Source: Pararhodobacter zhoushanensis
GTDB lineage: Bacteria; Pseudomonadota; Alphaproteobacteria; Rhodobacterales; Rhodobacteraceae
Length of the DNA: 64,000 bases
Assembly: GCF_003990445.1 (NCBI RefSeq)
Contig: NZ_REEZ01000011.1
Span: forward strand, 90,289-154,288
Reading direction: 5' to 3'
In this document: positions 1 to 7,843 of the stretch, in pieces
Layout of the letters: each line of letters starts with the position of its first letter
Numbering within the stretch: position 1 is the first letter of the stretch
Made by a program: the position numbers and the translations under genes
The notes under the pieces: generated by a model
The model's database searches: none
Seen by the model: the letters and a program-made list of their open reading frames with translations, nothing else
Told to the model about the DNA's origin: nothing

Positions 1-2
1 TC

Positions 3-137
3 GAACTGCCGGCGCAGGCCTGGCTGCAACGTCCTGCCATCGCGGGGGAGGGGCGTCACCGCATCCGTCTGGATCCTGACAACCGGGCGTCGGGATGTGA
101 CGCCGTCTGTGCTGCGCTGCAACGACGCGCTGCCTGA
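3..137 (+). CDS. C-terminal end of an unidentified protein (cut by window edge)
   Basis: An open frame enters from the left edge and runs 44 codons to a TGA at 135-137. It ends with the residues CAALQRRAA. A strong hairpin (143-168) starts six bases after the stop, which is the main reason to believe this frame rather than the other two. Too little protein is visible to name a family. Confidence 0.45.
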   Translation, partial: ELPAQAWLQRPAIAGEGRHRIRLDPDNRASGCDAVCAALQRRAA

Positions 138-142
138 CGCGA

Positions 143-168
143 AAGGCCCGCCACTGATGGCGGGCCTT
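143..168 (+). terminator. Rho-independent-type hairpin after the left-edge gene
   Basis: Perfect 10-bp stem AAGGCCCGCC / GGCGGGCCTT with a 6-base loop. The arm ends in TT and is followed by GG, so the U tract is short. It separates the plus-strand left-edge gene from the convergent etfA. Confidence 0.6.
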
Positions 169-178
169 GGTGGCTGGC

Positions 179-204
179 GTAGGGTGGGGTTTCACCCCAC
201 CGTG
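179..204. repeat. Palindromic extragenic element, copy 1
   Basis: GTAGG followed by the hairpin GGTGGGGT-TTC-ACCCCACC (arms 183-190 and 194-201). It sits three bases beyond the etfA stop codon (TAA read from 209 to 207). Two related copies lie at 50635-50659 and 50668-50693; the latter differs by a compensatory base-pair change. Confidence 0.75.
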
Positions 205-206
205 CC

Positions 207-1133
207 TTACAGCTTTTCAGTCAGTTCCGGCAGGACGGTGAACAGATCGCCCACCAGACCGTAATCCGCGACCTGGAAGATCGGCGCTTCTTCGTCCTTG
301 TTGATCGCGACGATGACCTTGGAGTCCTTCATCCCGGCCAAATGCTGGATCGCGCCGGAAATACCGACCGCGATGTACAGCGCAGGAGCCACGACCTTGC
401 CGGTCTGGCCAACCTGCCAGTCGTTCGGTGCAAAGCCCGAATCGACCGCGGCGCGCGAGGCGCCAACGGCGGCGCCCAGCTTGTCGGCCAGTGCTTCGAT
501 GATCTTGAAGTTCTCTTCCGAACCCACACCACGACCGCCCGACACGACGATCCCGGCCGAGGTCAGCTCGGGGCGATCAGACGCCGCGACCTTGTCTTCC
601 AGCCAGTTCGACAGACCCGGATTGGCCGCAGCGCCCACGGTCTCGACCGGGGCCGAGCCGCCGTCACCGGCTGCCTCGAAGGTCGAGGTGCGGATGGTGG
701 CGACGATCACGCTATCGGAAGATTTCACCGTCTGGATCGCGTTACCGGCATAGATCGGGCGCTCGAACGTCTGCGCATCAACCACGCCCGAGACATCCGA
801 CAGCACCATCACGTCCAGAAGGGCGGCGACGCGCGGCAGCACGTTCTTGGCGTCCGTAGTCGCGGGCGCGAAGATGTGGCTGTAATCGCCCGCCAGCGAC
901 ACGATCAGCGCAGCGGTCGGCTCGGCCAGACGGTGGCCGAGCGAGGCATCCTCGGCGACCAGCACCTTGGACACACCGGCAATCGTCGCCGCTTCAGCGC
1001 CCGCAGCGGCGGCCGAGGCACCGGCGCAGAGCACGACAACATCGCCGATTTTCTTGGCGGCCGTCACGGCCTTCGCAGTGGCGTCGCGGTTCAGCGCGCC
1101 GTCGGTGACTTCACCCAGCAGCAGAACGGCCAT
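207..1133 (-). CDS. etfA: Electron transfer flavoprotein alpha subunit
   Basis: 308 residues, normal length for EtfA. The FAD-binding C-terminal half is recognisable ([13 protein letters not shown] near residue 198, then [10 protein letters not shown] and the [19 protein letters not shown] stretch near 245-262). With EtfB it forms the heterodimer that takes electrons from acyl-CoA dehydrogenases and passes them to ETF:ubiquinone oxidoreductase. The start codon at 1133 shares one base with the end of etfB, so the two are translationally coupled. It is the logical electron acceptor for the two acyl-CoA dehydrogenases encoded at 26.7-30.4 kb. Confidence 0.96.
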   Translation of the reverse strand: MAVLLLGEVTDGALNRDATAKAVTAAKKIGDVVVLCAGASAAAAGAEAATIAGVSKVLVAEDASLGHRLAEPTAALIVSLAGDYSHIFAPATTDAKNVLPRVAALLDVMVLSDVSGVVDAQTFERPIYAGNAIQTVKSSDSVIVATIRTSTFEAAGDGGSAPVETVGAAANPGLSNWLEDKVAASDRPELTSAGIVVSGGRGVGSEENFKIIEALADKLGAAVGASRAAVDSGFAPNDWQVGQTGKVVAPALYIAVGISGAIQHLAGMKDSKVIVAINKDEEAPIFQVADYGLVGDLFTVLPELTEKL

Positions 1134-1894
1134 CAGATTACCCCCGCTTCGTCTTTGAGTTTCGCAATCAGCTCATCGACCGAGCCAACCTTCACACCAG
1201 CCTTGCGGGCGGCGGGTTCGGTGGTTTTCACCACCGTGTGGCGCGGTGCCACGTCGACGCCGTAATCGGCGGGCGTCTTTTCATCCAAAGGCTTTTTCTT
1301 TGCCTTCATGATGTTGGGCAGCGAGGCATAGCGCGGCTCGTTCAGGCGCAGATCGACGGTAACGATGGTCGGCATCGTCACTTCGATGGTCTGCAGCCCG
1401 CCGTCCACTTCGCGCGTGACCTTGCACTTGCCGTCGGCAATATCGACTTCGGACGCAAAGGTGGCCTGCGACCAGCCCAGCAGGGCCGACAGCATCTGCC
1501 CGGTGGCGTTCATGTCGTTGTCGATGGCCTGCTTGCCGGCCAGAACCAGACCCGGCTCTTCTTCCTTGACCACCGCGGCCAGCAGCTTGGCGACAGCCAG
1601 CGGCTCGATATCGGTGTGCACGTCGTCAGCAGCCACGATCAGGATCGCGCGGTCAGCGCCCATCGCCAGCGCGGTGCGCAGGGTTTCCTGCGCTTGCTTG
1701 ACGCCGATCGACACGGCGACAACCTCGGTCACGACGCCTTTTTCCTTGAGACGGATCGCCTCTTCGACGGCGATTTCGTCGAACGGGTTCATCGACATCT
1801 TGACGTTCGCAAGATCGACACCCGAGCCATCGGCCTTCACGCGGACCTTCACGTTATAGTCGATCACCCGTTTTACGGGCACCAGAACTTTCAT
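1133..1894 (-). CDS. etfB: Electron transfer flavoprotein beta subunit
   Basis: 253 residues. It starts [14 protein letters not shown], typical of EtfB, and carries the AMP-binding region ([18 protein letters not shown] around 117-134) and the recognition-loop area [14 protein letters not shown] near 190-203. First gene of the etfBA pair, with GGGAGAA about nine bases before the ATG. A 149-bp gap separates it from the next gene upstream, so the promoter is probably there, but no clear -35/-10 was identified. Confidence 0.96.
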   Translation of the reverse strand: MKVLVPVKRVIDYNVKVRVKADGSGVDLANVKMSMNPFDEIAVEEAIRLKEKGVVTEVVAVSIGVKQAQETLRTALAMGADRAILIVAADDVHTDIEPLAVAKLLAAVVKEEEPGLVLAGKQAIDNDMNATGQMLSALLGWSQATFASEVDIADGKCKVTREVDGGLQTIEVTMPTIVTVDLRLNEPRYASLPNIMKAKKKPLDEKTPADYGVDVAPRHTVVKTTEPAARKAGVKVGSVDELIAKLKDEAGVI

Positions 1895-2043
1895 GGGTGG
1901 TGTTCTCCCTTTCTCAACGCTTGCCGGTCATCGACAGACAAGCTGTTTGACGCTGCCCGTTTTCCTAGCCTCTCTGCAGCGCGGAAAACAGGGAAAAAAC
2001 GACCCTGCACCCGTTAGGAACGCCGCGTCGGATACCGTTAGCG

Positions 2044-2616
2044 TCAACGATTGGCGCCGGGCACCCAAAGCACATCGCCCGCGCCGTTTTCATTGGCGGC
2101 ACGGCTGGCGACAAAGAACCAGTCCGACAACCGGTTCAGGTATTTCACCGCCGCCGGGTTCACGTCGCCCTCGCGCGCCAGCGCCACCGACAGGCGTTCG
2201 GCCCGGCGGCTGACGGTGCGGCACAGGTGCAGGTGGGCGGCCAGCGCCGAGCCGCCCGGCAGCACGAAGCTGCGCAGCGGCGAGAGGCTGGCGTTCATCG
2301 CGTCGATCTCTGATTCCAGCCGGTCCACCTGCGCATCGATCATCCGCAGGGGCGGGTATTCGGCGGATGCGTCCCCGGCCATATCGGGACGGCACAGATC
2401 GGCACCCAGATCGAACAGATCGTTCGAGATGCGCATCAGCGCCGCGTCCATCTCACCGCTGGCGTGCTGGCGGGCCAGTCCAACGGTGGCGTTGGTTTCA
2501 TCGACGGTGCCATACGCCTCGACCCGCAGATCGTCTTTGGGCACGCGGCTGCCATTGCCCAGAGCCGTGTCGCCCTTGTCGCCGGTGCGGGTGTAAATCT
2601 TGTTCAGAACAACCAT
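2044..2616 (-). CDS. Cob(I)yrinic acid a,c-diamide adenosyltransferase, PduO type
   Basis: 190 residues. The PduO-type signature is visible: N-terminal YTRTGDKGDT (residues 8-17), then LRVEAYGTVDETNA, the LPGG motif near 120, and the C-terminal RTVSRRAERL and YLNRLSDWFFVASR stretches. It transfers adenosyl from ATP to cob(I)alamin, giving the coenzyme needed by methylmalonyl- or ethylmalonyl-CoA mutases. This fits a genome that activates propionate (prpE, 5.7-7.6 kb), though no mutase is in the window. It lies 14 bases downstream of the HIG1-like gene, probably in the same transcript. Confidence 0.93.
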   Translation of the reverse strand: MVVLNKIYTRTGDKGDTALGNGSRVPKDDLRVEAYGTVDETNATVGLARQHASGEMDAALMRISNDLFDLGADLCRPDMAGDASAEYPPLRMIDAQVDRLESEIDAMNASLSPLRSFVLPGGSALAAHLHLCRTVSRRAERLSVALAREGDVNPAAVKYLNRLSDWFFVASRAANENGAGDVLWVPGANR

Positions 2617-2630
2617 GAAATGCCCCTTTG

Positions 2631-2837
2631 TCAGTGCCGCGAACGGATCCAGGCGAAGCCGACGATCAGGATCACGGCAACGAATTGCGCACCCAGACGC
2701 CAGCGCATGATCTTGTTGGCGTTGCGCAGGTTGAATGCCCCGCCCTTGGCAAAGCTGCCGATGCCGAACAACAAAATGCCCAGCACGATGAGCGAGGCAA
2801 TGGCGGCGATGATAAAGAGCGGATCGTTGAGCAACAT
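2631..2837 (-). CDS. Small twin-transmembrane protein, HIG1-like
   Basis: 68 residues with two hydrophobic segments (about 6-28 and 48-64) separated by a short basic loop containing RNANKIMRWR. The loop-and-second-helix pattern matches the HIG1 (hypoxia-induced protein) fold found in alphaproteobacterial and mitochondrial inner-membrane proteins tied to respiratory complexes. The specific function here is unknown. It precedes the adenosyltransferase gene by 14 bases on the same strand, an arrangement I believe recurs in related genomes. Confidence 0.75.
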   Translation of the reverse strand: MLLNDPLFIIAAIASLIVLGILLFGIGSFAKGGAFNLRNANKIMRWRLGAQFVAVILIVGFAWIRSRH

Positions 2838-2909
2838 GGCGGGCCTCCGGGGTTGGTCTTTGACTTAGCGTCTCTGCGCCAAGATACCAGCCCCCAGATC
2901 GTCGCGCCC

Positions 2910-3746
2910 CTATTGTCGCGCCAAAAACCAGCGAATCGTGCGCTCGGGAAACAGGCGCATCACCCAGCCCATCACCTTGGTCGGCGTGGTGATCTTGTAG
3001 CTGGGGCGCGGGTTGGGGTGATCCAGTGCGGTGACCAGCGCTGTCGCCACGGCCTCAGGGCCCAGTTCCCAGCGATCCTTGGGGCCGGGCTGGTACAGGC
3101 GCTGCAGCAGATCGCCCTCGTATTGCGCGCGGCGCGGGCTGGCGCGCCAGTCCACCCAGCGCTCGAAATGCGGGATCGAGTTCACCCGGATTTTCGAGCT
3201 GATCGGCCCCGGTTGCAGCAGCACCACCTTGATCGGCGTGTCGGCCATTTCCAGCTGCAAGATGCGGCTCAACCCCTCAACCGCGTATTTCGACGCGCCG
3301 TAAGCCGCCCGCCAGCGGTAGGGCACAAATCCCAGCACGCTGGAGCATTGCACGATGCGCCCGTGCCCCTGCGCCCGCATCACCGGGATCACGCGCCGGG
3401 TCAGCTCGTGCCAGCCAAAGACATTGACCTCGAAGATCTCGCGCAGCGCGTCGGTTGGCAGATCCTCGACCGCCCCAGGGCAGGCATGCGCGCCGTTGTT
3501 ATAGAGCGCGTCCAGCGTGCCGCCGGTTGCCGCCAGAACCTCGGACAACGCGGCCTCAATGCTGGCCGTGTCGGCGTAGTCCAGACGCGGGCTGTCAAAC
3601 CCCTCGGCGCGCAGGCGCTCGCAGTCGGCCTCGGCCCGGCACGAGGCAAACACCCGCCAGCCGCGCGCCCGCAGGTCATGAGCACAGTGGTATCCGATCC
3701 CCGACGATGCGCCGGTGATTAGGATCGCGCGCGGCGATGGTGTCAT
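2910..3746 (-). CDS. Short-chain dehydrogenase/reductase (SDR)
   Basis: 278 residues from ATG 3746, chosen because its ATGA overlaps the stop of the preceding response regulator; a longer frame to 3770 exists. Classical SDR features are the TGASSGIG nucleotide loop near residue 12, NNGA, the catalytic Ser (CSSVLGF) and YGASK (Tyr-x-x-x-Lys). Substrate cannot be read from the sequence; the C-terminal region resembles the DltE/YdfG-like SDRs. It is the last gene of the Hpt-LuxO-SDR operon, so it may be a passenger or an output of that signalling pair. Confidence 0.85.
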   Translation of the reverse strand: MTPSPRAILITGASSGIGYHCAHDLRARGWRVFASCRAEADCERLRAEGFDSPRLDYADTASIEAALSEVLAATGGTLDALYNNGAHACPGAVEDLPTDALREIFEVNVFGWHELTRRVIPVMRAQGHGRIVQCSSVLGFVPYRWRAAYGASKYAVEGLSRILQLEMADTPIKVVLLQPGPISSKIRVNSIPHFERWVDWRASPRRAQYEGDLLQRLYQPGPKDRWELGPEAVATALVTALDHPNPRPSYKITTPTKVMGWVMRLFPERTIRWFLARQ

Positions 3747-5140
3747 TTGCGGCCTTCGGCTTTGTCCCAAGCTTCGCGTTTGCGATAGAGGGTCGAGGCT
3801 GACACGTCCAGTTCCCGCGCTGCCTTGGGCACGGAATCCCCGTGCCGGGCCAGCGCATCCTCGATCACGATCCGCTCGATCTGGGCCAGCGTGCGCCCGG
3901 CCAGTTCGCCCAGACTGATACCTGTCCGCTCTGGCGTGGCCTCGGTCATGCGGGGCTGGTCGGCCAGCAGGTCCGGCGGCAGCATGTCGACGGTGACCAC
4001 CGGCCCCTCATTCAGCACCACCACGTTGCGCAGCACGTTGATCAGCTGGCGCACATTGCCCGGCCATGGCAGCGTGCGGAACAGCTCACGCACACGCGGC
4101 GAGATGCTGTTGAAGACATGCTCTTCCTCAGCCGCCATTTCGGCGACCAGACGCTCGGCGATCTCGTTCACATCGTCGCCGCGGTCGCGCAGCGGCGGCA
4201 TGTGGATCGGCACGACGTGCAGGCGGTAATACAGATCTTCGCGGAACCGCCCCCGTCGGACTTCTTCCAGCGGGTTGCGGTTGGTGGCGCAGATGATGCG
4301 CGCGTTGACCTTGCGCGGTTTGATCGCGCCGACGGGGGTGATGGTCGAGGTCTGCAAGAAGCGCAAAAGCTTGGTTTGCAGGTTCAGGTCCATCTCGCAG
4401 ATTTCGTCCAGAAACAGCGTACCGCCATCGGCCGCCGCCGCCGCCCCCATCTTGTCCGAGATCGCCCCGGTAAACGAGCCGCGCAGATGGCCGAAAACCT
4501 CGCTTTCCAGCAGATCGACCGGGATCGCCCCGCAGTTCAGCGCGATGAACGGCCCGCCCGCGCGGGCCGAGGTGCGGTGAACAGCTTCGGCGCACAGCTC
4601 CTTGCCGGTGCCGCTTTCGCCGGTGACAAAAACTGTCGCCATCGAACGCGCAACCGAACTGATCTTGTCATAGACCGCCATCATCGGTGCCGAGCGCCCG
4701 ATGAAAGGCGGCAGCACCAAGGCTTCGGCTGCATCTCGGGTCGGGGCAGGGGGGCGATGGCGCAGCGATTTGCGCGCATTCTCGATCGCCCCGATCAGGC
4801 GCTGATCGTCGAAGGGCTTGACCAGAAATTCATGCGCCCCGGCGCGCATCATCTCGACCGCCTTGTTGATCGAGCCATTGGCCGTGATGACGATCACACA
4901 GGTCTGCGGCGCTTCGCGCAGAATGTCGATCATCACCTCCAGACCGGTGCGGTCAGGCAGCATCAGATCCAGCAGAATGATGTTGGACTTCAGTCGCCGG
5001 AAGGCCGCCAGACCCTCGGCCGCAGTGCCGCAGGTCTCGACCTCGAAACCGGCGCGTGCCAGTGCCGCCTTGTAGATCATTTGCAGCGACGGCGTATCCT
5101 CGACCAGCAGGATCGTATCGGCAGGAAGGGAAGAGTTCAT
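3743..5140 (-). CDS. Sigma-54-dependent response regulator, LuxO-like
   Basis: 465 residues in three domains. A receiver domain (about 8-120) has phospho-acceptor Asp58 and Lys108 in FLVKPF. An AAA+ domain (about 145-375) has Walker A GESGTGK 174-180, the sigma-54 contact loop written GSFTGA (221-226) rather than GAFTGA, and Walker B TLFLDE 241-246. A Fis-type helix-turn-helix lies at the C-terminus (PKAARELDVSASTLYRK). Stretches such as TLFLDEICEMDLNLQTKLLRFLQT and WPGNVRQL-NVLRNVVVLNEG resemble Vibrio LuxO more than NtrC. It overlaps the Hpt gene by 4 bases (ATGA), matching the luxU-luxO partnership. The inducing signal and targets are unknown. Confidence 0.9.
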   Translation of the reverse strand: MNSSLPADTILLVEDTPSLQMIYKAALARAGFEVETCGTAAEGLAAFRRLKSNIILLDLMLPDRTGLEVMIDILREAPQTCVIVITANGSINKAVEMMRAGAHEFLVKPFDDQRLIGAIENARKSLRHRPPAPTRDAAEALVLPPFIGRSAPMMAVYDKISSVARSMATVFVTGESGTGKELCAEAVHRTSARAGGPFIALNCGAIPVDLLESEVFGHLRGSFTGAISDKMGAAAAADGGTLFLDEICEMDLNLQTKLLRFLQTSTITPVGAIKPRKVNARIICATNRNPLEEVRRGRFREDLYYRLHVVPIHMPPLRDRGDDVNEIAERLVAEMAAEEEHVFNSISPRVRELFRTLPWPGNVRQLINVLRNVVVLNEGPVVTVDMLPPDLLADQPRMTEATPERTGISLGELAGRTLAQIERIVIEDALARHGDSVPKAARELDVSASTLYRKREAWDKAEGRK

Positions 5141-5517
5141 ACGTCTGTTGGATCCTGTGCCGCCGCGCGCAAATGCGCCATGACTGCGTCGATCTCTCGT
5201 TCGATCGGCACAGCGACGGCATTGCGTGCAGCGGGTGCCATGCCTTCGGCAATGGCGTCGAAACGGCGGGCCATATCCGCCAGACGCATCGCGCCTACGG
5301 TTGCGGCAAGGCCCTTGAGCTCATGCGCAGCACGGCTGACTTCCTTGCCGTCTTCCCCCGAAATAGCGCCACGCAGTCGATCGAAATCGATCAGAAACTG
5401 CTGGCAAAAAGCTTGCTTGAGGGCGGCATCGCCCATCTCAAACAGGCGTTGGAGCACATTGTCATCCACTGCCGGGGGGGTCTGGCCGTGGGTACTCATG
5501 ATGAAGCGATCATCCAT
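5137..5517 (-). CDS. Hpt phosphotransfer protein, LuxU-like
   Basis: 126 residues, a single histidine phosphotransfer domain with the phospho-accepting His65 in AAHELKGLAAT. No kinase or receiver domain is attached, so it should relay phosphate from a hybrid sensor kinase encoded elsewhere to the adjacent LuxO-like regulator. An internal ATG at 5499 is an alternative start; neither start has a convincing Shine-Dalgarno sequence. First gene of a three-gene coupled operon (Hpt, LuxO-like, SDR). Confidence 0.85.
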   Translation of the reverse strand: MDDRFIMSTHGQTPPAVDDNVLQRLFEMGDAALKQAFCQQFLIDFDRLRGAISGEDGKEVSRAAHELKGLAATVGAMRLADMARRFDAIAEGMAPAARNAVAVPIEREIDAVMAHLRAAAQDPTDV

Positions 5518-5591
5518 TTGCGTTTGTATTCACACCTTTAACCCCTACGGTCGGAGATTGCTTTCTTAACGCGACACAATCAAGGGATGAA

Positions 5592-5610
5592 TTGTATTTT
5601 CTATATACAA
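5592..5610. promoter_or_regulatory. Inverted repeat TTGTAT-N7-ATACAA upstream of the Hpt/LuxO operon
   Basis: Perfect 6-bp arms in an AT-rich patch 75 bases before the Hpt start. It could be an operator for that operon, or simply the AT-rich tail of the prpE terminator beside it. Confidence 0.3.
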
Positions 5611-5640
5611 GTGCCCCGCCAACGTGTTGGCAGGGCAACT
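5605..5640 (-). terminator. Putative terminator of prpE
   Basis: Read on the minus strand: a stem GCCCTGCCAA / TTGGCGGGGC with loop CACG, including one wobble pair, followed by TTGTATATAG. It lies 26 bases past the prpE stop. Confidence 0.55.
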
Positions 5641-5665
5641 TTACGCGTGTGGTTTTGCAAAAAGC

Positions 5666-7558
5666 TTAGCGTTTTGCGTATCCAATGGATTTTAGGGCTG
5701 TTTCAATCTCATCCAGGATTGCGGGGTCGTCAATTGTCGCGGGCATTTTGAAAGATTCGCCGTCGGCGATCTTAACCATGGTCGCACGCAGGATCTTGCC
5801 CGAGCGGGTCTTGGGCAGGCGGTCCACCACCACCGCCAGCTTGAACGCAGCGACCGGGCCGATCTTGTCGCGGATCAGCGCGACGCACTCCTTGATCACC
5901 GCATCGGGGCTACGATCCACACCCTTGTTCAGGCACAAGAAGCCCAGCGGCATTTGTCCCTTCAGCGCATCCGTCACCCCGATCACGGCGCATTCGCCGA
6001 CGTCGGGATGGCTGGCCAGAACCTCCTCCATCGCGCCGGTCGACAGGCGGTGTCCGGCGACGTTGATCACGTCATCGGTGCGCGCCATGATATAGACATA
6101 GCCGTCCTGATCCAGATAGCCCGCGTCGCCCGTCTCGTAATAGCCGGGGAAGGTGGTGAGGTAGCTCTTCTTGAACCGTGCCTCGGCGTTCCACAGGGTC
6201 GGCAGCGTGCCCGGCGGCAGCGGCAGCTTGATGGCGATTGCGCCCAGTTGTCCGTTCGGCAGCGGGTGGCCGCCTTCGTCCAACACCTTGATGTCATAGC
6301 CCGGCATCGGCACCGTGGGCGAGCCGACCTTGATCGGCAGCAGCTCGATCCCCATCGGGTTGCCGGCGATCACCCAGCCGGTTTCCGTCTGCCACCAATG
6401 GTCGATCACCGGCACGCCCAGCTTTTCGGCGGCCCAGTTCACCGTGTCGGGGTCGGCCCGTTCACCGGCCAGAAACAGCGCCTGCAGGTTCTTGAGGTTG
6501 TAGTCCTTGATGAACGCGCCGGTCGGATCTTCGCGCTTGATCGCGCGCAGCGCGGTGGGGGCGGTGAAGAAGCTCTTGACCTTGTGGTTCTGGATCACCC
6601 GCCAGAACGTCCCGGCATCGGGCGTGCCGACCGGCTTGCCCTCGAACACGATGGTCGTCGCCCCGGCGATCAGCGGGGCGTAGCAGATATACGAATGACC
6701 CACGACCCAGCCCACATCCGAGGCCGCCCAGAACACATCCCCCGGCGCAATGTTGTATTTCGCCGTCATCGTCCATTGCAGCGCAACCAGATGCCCCGCC
6801 GTCGGGCGTACAACGCCTTTGGGCTGGCCCGTCGTGCCCGAGGTATAGAGAATATAGGCCGGATGATCGCCTGAGACCGGCACGCATTCCGCAGGCTCGA
6901 CCCCGTATTGAAACGAATGCCAGGCGAAATCGCGACCTTCGATCAGCTTGGCGACTTCTTGTTCGCGCTGAAAGATGACGGTGAAATCCGGTTTATGCGT
7001 TGCCGCGTCAATCGCCGCATCCAGCAGGGGCTTATAATGCACCACCCGGCCCGGTTCGAGCCCGCAGGACGCCGCGATAATCGCTTTGGGCGTGGCATCG
7101 TCAATCCGCACGGCCAGCTCATTGGCGGCAAATCCGCCGAACACCACCGAATGGATCGCGCCCAGCCGGGTGCAGGCCAGCATCGCTTCCAGCGCCTCGG
7201 GGATCATCGGCATGTAGATGATCACCCGGTCGCCCTTTTCGATCCCCTTGGCCCGCAGTGCTCCGGCCAGCGAGGCGACCCGGGACTGCAATTCACGGTA
7301 GGTGATGCCTTTGGTCGAATGGGTGATCGGGCTGTCATGGATGATCGCCAGCTGATCGCCGCGCCCGGCCTCGACATGGCGGTCGACGGCGTTCCAGCAG
7401 GTGTTGACCTGCGCGTCCTTGAACCATTCGTACAGGGGCGCGTTGTCCGCGAAGAGGGCTTTGGAAGGGGGCTTTACCCAATCAATGGTCTCAGACTGCT
7501 CCATCCAGAACCCTTCGGGATCCTCGATCGAGCGGCGATACACGTCTGCATAGGTCAT
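5666..7558 (-). CDS. prpE: Propionyl-CoA synthetase
   Basis: 630 residues, ANL superfamily adenylate-forming enzyme of the acetyl/propionyl-CoA synthetase branch. Visible motifs are YTSGTTGQPKGVV near residue 240, WWQTETGW near 390, YETGDAGY near 477, and the C-terminal catalytic lysine in PKTRSGKILR near 583. PrpE rather than Acs is supported by the N-terminal RSIEDPEGFW and the HYKPLLDAAI region. It makes propionyl-CoA from propionate, ATP and CoA. Monocistronic, with TTTGCAAA-type boxes in its 285-bp upstream region. Confidence 0.93.
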   Translation of the reverse strand: MTYADVYRRSIEDPEGFWMEQSETIDWVKPPSKALFADNAPLYEWFKDAQVNTCWNAVDRHVEAGRGDQLAIIHDSPITHSTKGITYRELQSRVASLAGALRAKGIEKGDRVIIYMPMIPEALEAMLACTRLGAIHSVVFGGFAANELAVRIDDATPKAIIAASCGLEPGRVVHYKPLLDAAIDAATHKPDFTVIFQREQEVAKLIEGRDFAWHSFQYGVEPAECVPVSGDHPAYILYTSGTTGQPKGVVRPTAGHLVALQWTMTAKYNIAPGDVFWAASDVGWVVGHSYICYAPLIAGATTIVFEGKPVGTPDAGTFWRVIQNHKVKSFFTAPTALRAIKREDPTGAFIKDYNLKNLQALFLAGERADPDTVNWAAEKLGVPVIDHWWQTETGWVIAGNPMGIELLPIKVGSPTVPMPGYDIKVLDEGGHPLPNGQLGAIAIKLPLPPGTLPTLWNAEARFKKSYLTTFPGYYETGDAGYLDQDGYVYIMARTDDVINVAGHRLSTGAMEEVLASHPDVGECAVIGVTDALKGQMPLGFLCLNKGVDRSPDAVIKECVALIRDKIGPVAAFKLAVVVDRLPKTRSGKILRATMVKIADGESFKMPATIDDPAILDEIETALKSIGYAKR

Positions 7559-7653
7559 GAAACCCTCCTCCTCGTCCTGAGCAGCAGTTACGCAGCGACA
7601 CGCTGGCGACGCAACTCTGTTACCGGCTGACAGTCCGGCAGTCGGCGGGAGAA

Positions 7654-7743
7654 TTTGCAGAAAAGGTCAAAGTGTCGCAGCTAATCTTTGCAAAGCCTCA
7701 AGGAATGCACGCGGTTCTGTGCGGGGCTTTGCAGGTTTGCAAA
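7654..7743. promoter_or_regulatory. Cluster of TTTGCAAA-type boxes upstream of prpE
   Basis: TTTGCAGA at 7654, TTTGCAAA at 7687, TTTGCAGG at 7728 and TTTGCAAA at 7736 lie 96-185 bases upstream of prpE. From memory, the short-chain acyl-CoA regulators (ScfR/PccR/RamB family) recognise TTTGCAAA half-sites. The spacing here (8 bp between the last two) differs from the 12-bp period I recall for PccR, so assignment is tentative. Confidence 0.45.
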
Positions 7744-7779
7744 GTGTTGCGACGGGAATCACTTTGCCGGGGCTGCGGC

Positions 7780-7813
7780 ATAAAGAAAGGGCGCGACCGG
7801 CTGGCCGCGCCCT
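7780..7813 (-). terminator. Rho-independent terminator of the outer-membrane protein gene
   Basis: On the minus strand, an 11-bp GC-rich stem (AGGGCGCGGCC / GGTCGCGCCCT, one wobble) with a 4-base loop, followed by TTCTTTAT. It lies 31 bases beyond the stop of the beta-barrel gene. Confidence 0.75.
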
Positions 7814-7843
7814 CTCGGGTCTCAGGTTTACGAGGTCCTGGGA

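Noticed and set aside
298-1265. Long plus-strand open frames over etfA/etfB (up to 307 codons)
   Set aside because: They mirror codon bias of the real minus-strand genes, have arginine/histidine-rich translations and no motif.
3842-5569. 575-codon plus-strand frame opposite the LuxO-like gene
   Set aside because: Composition is a shadow of the minus-strand gene (Gln/Arg/His-rich); the opposite frame has complete receiver, AAA+ and HTH motifs.
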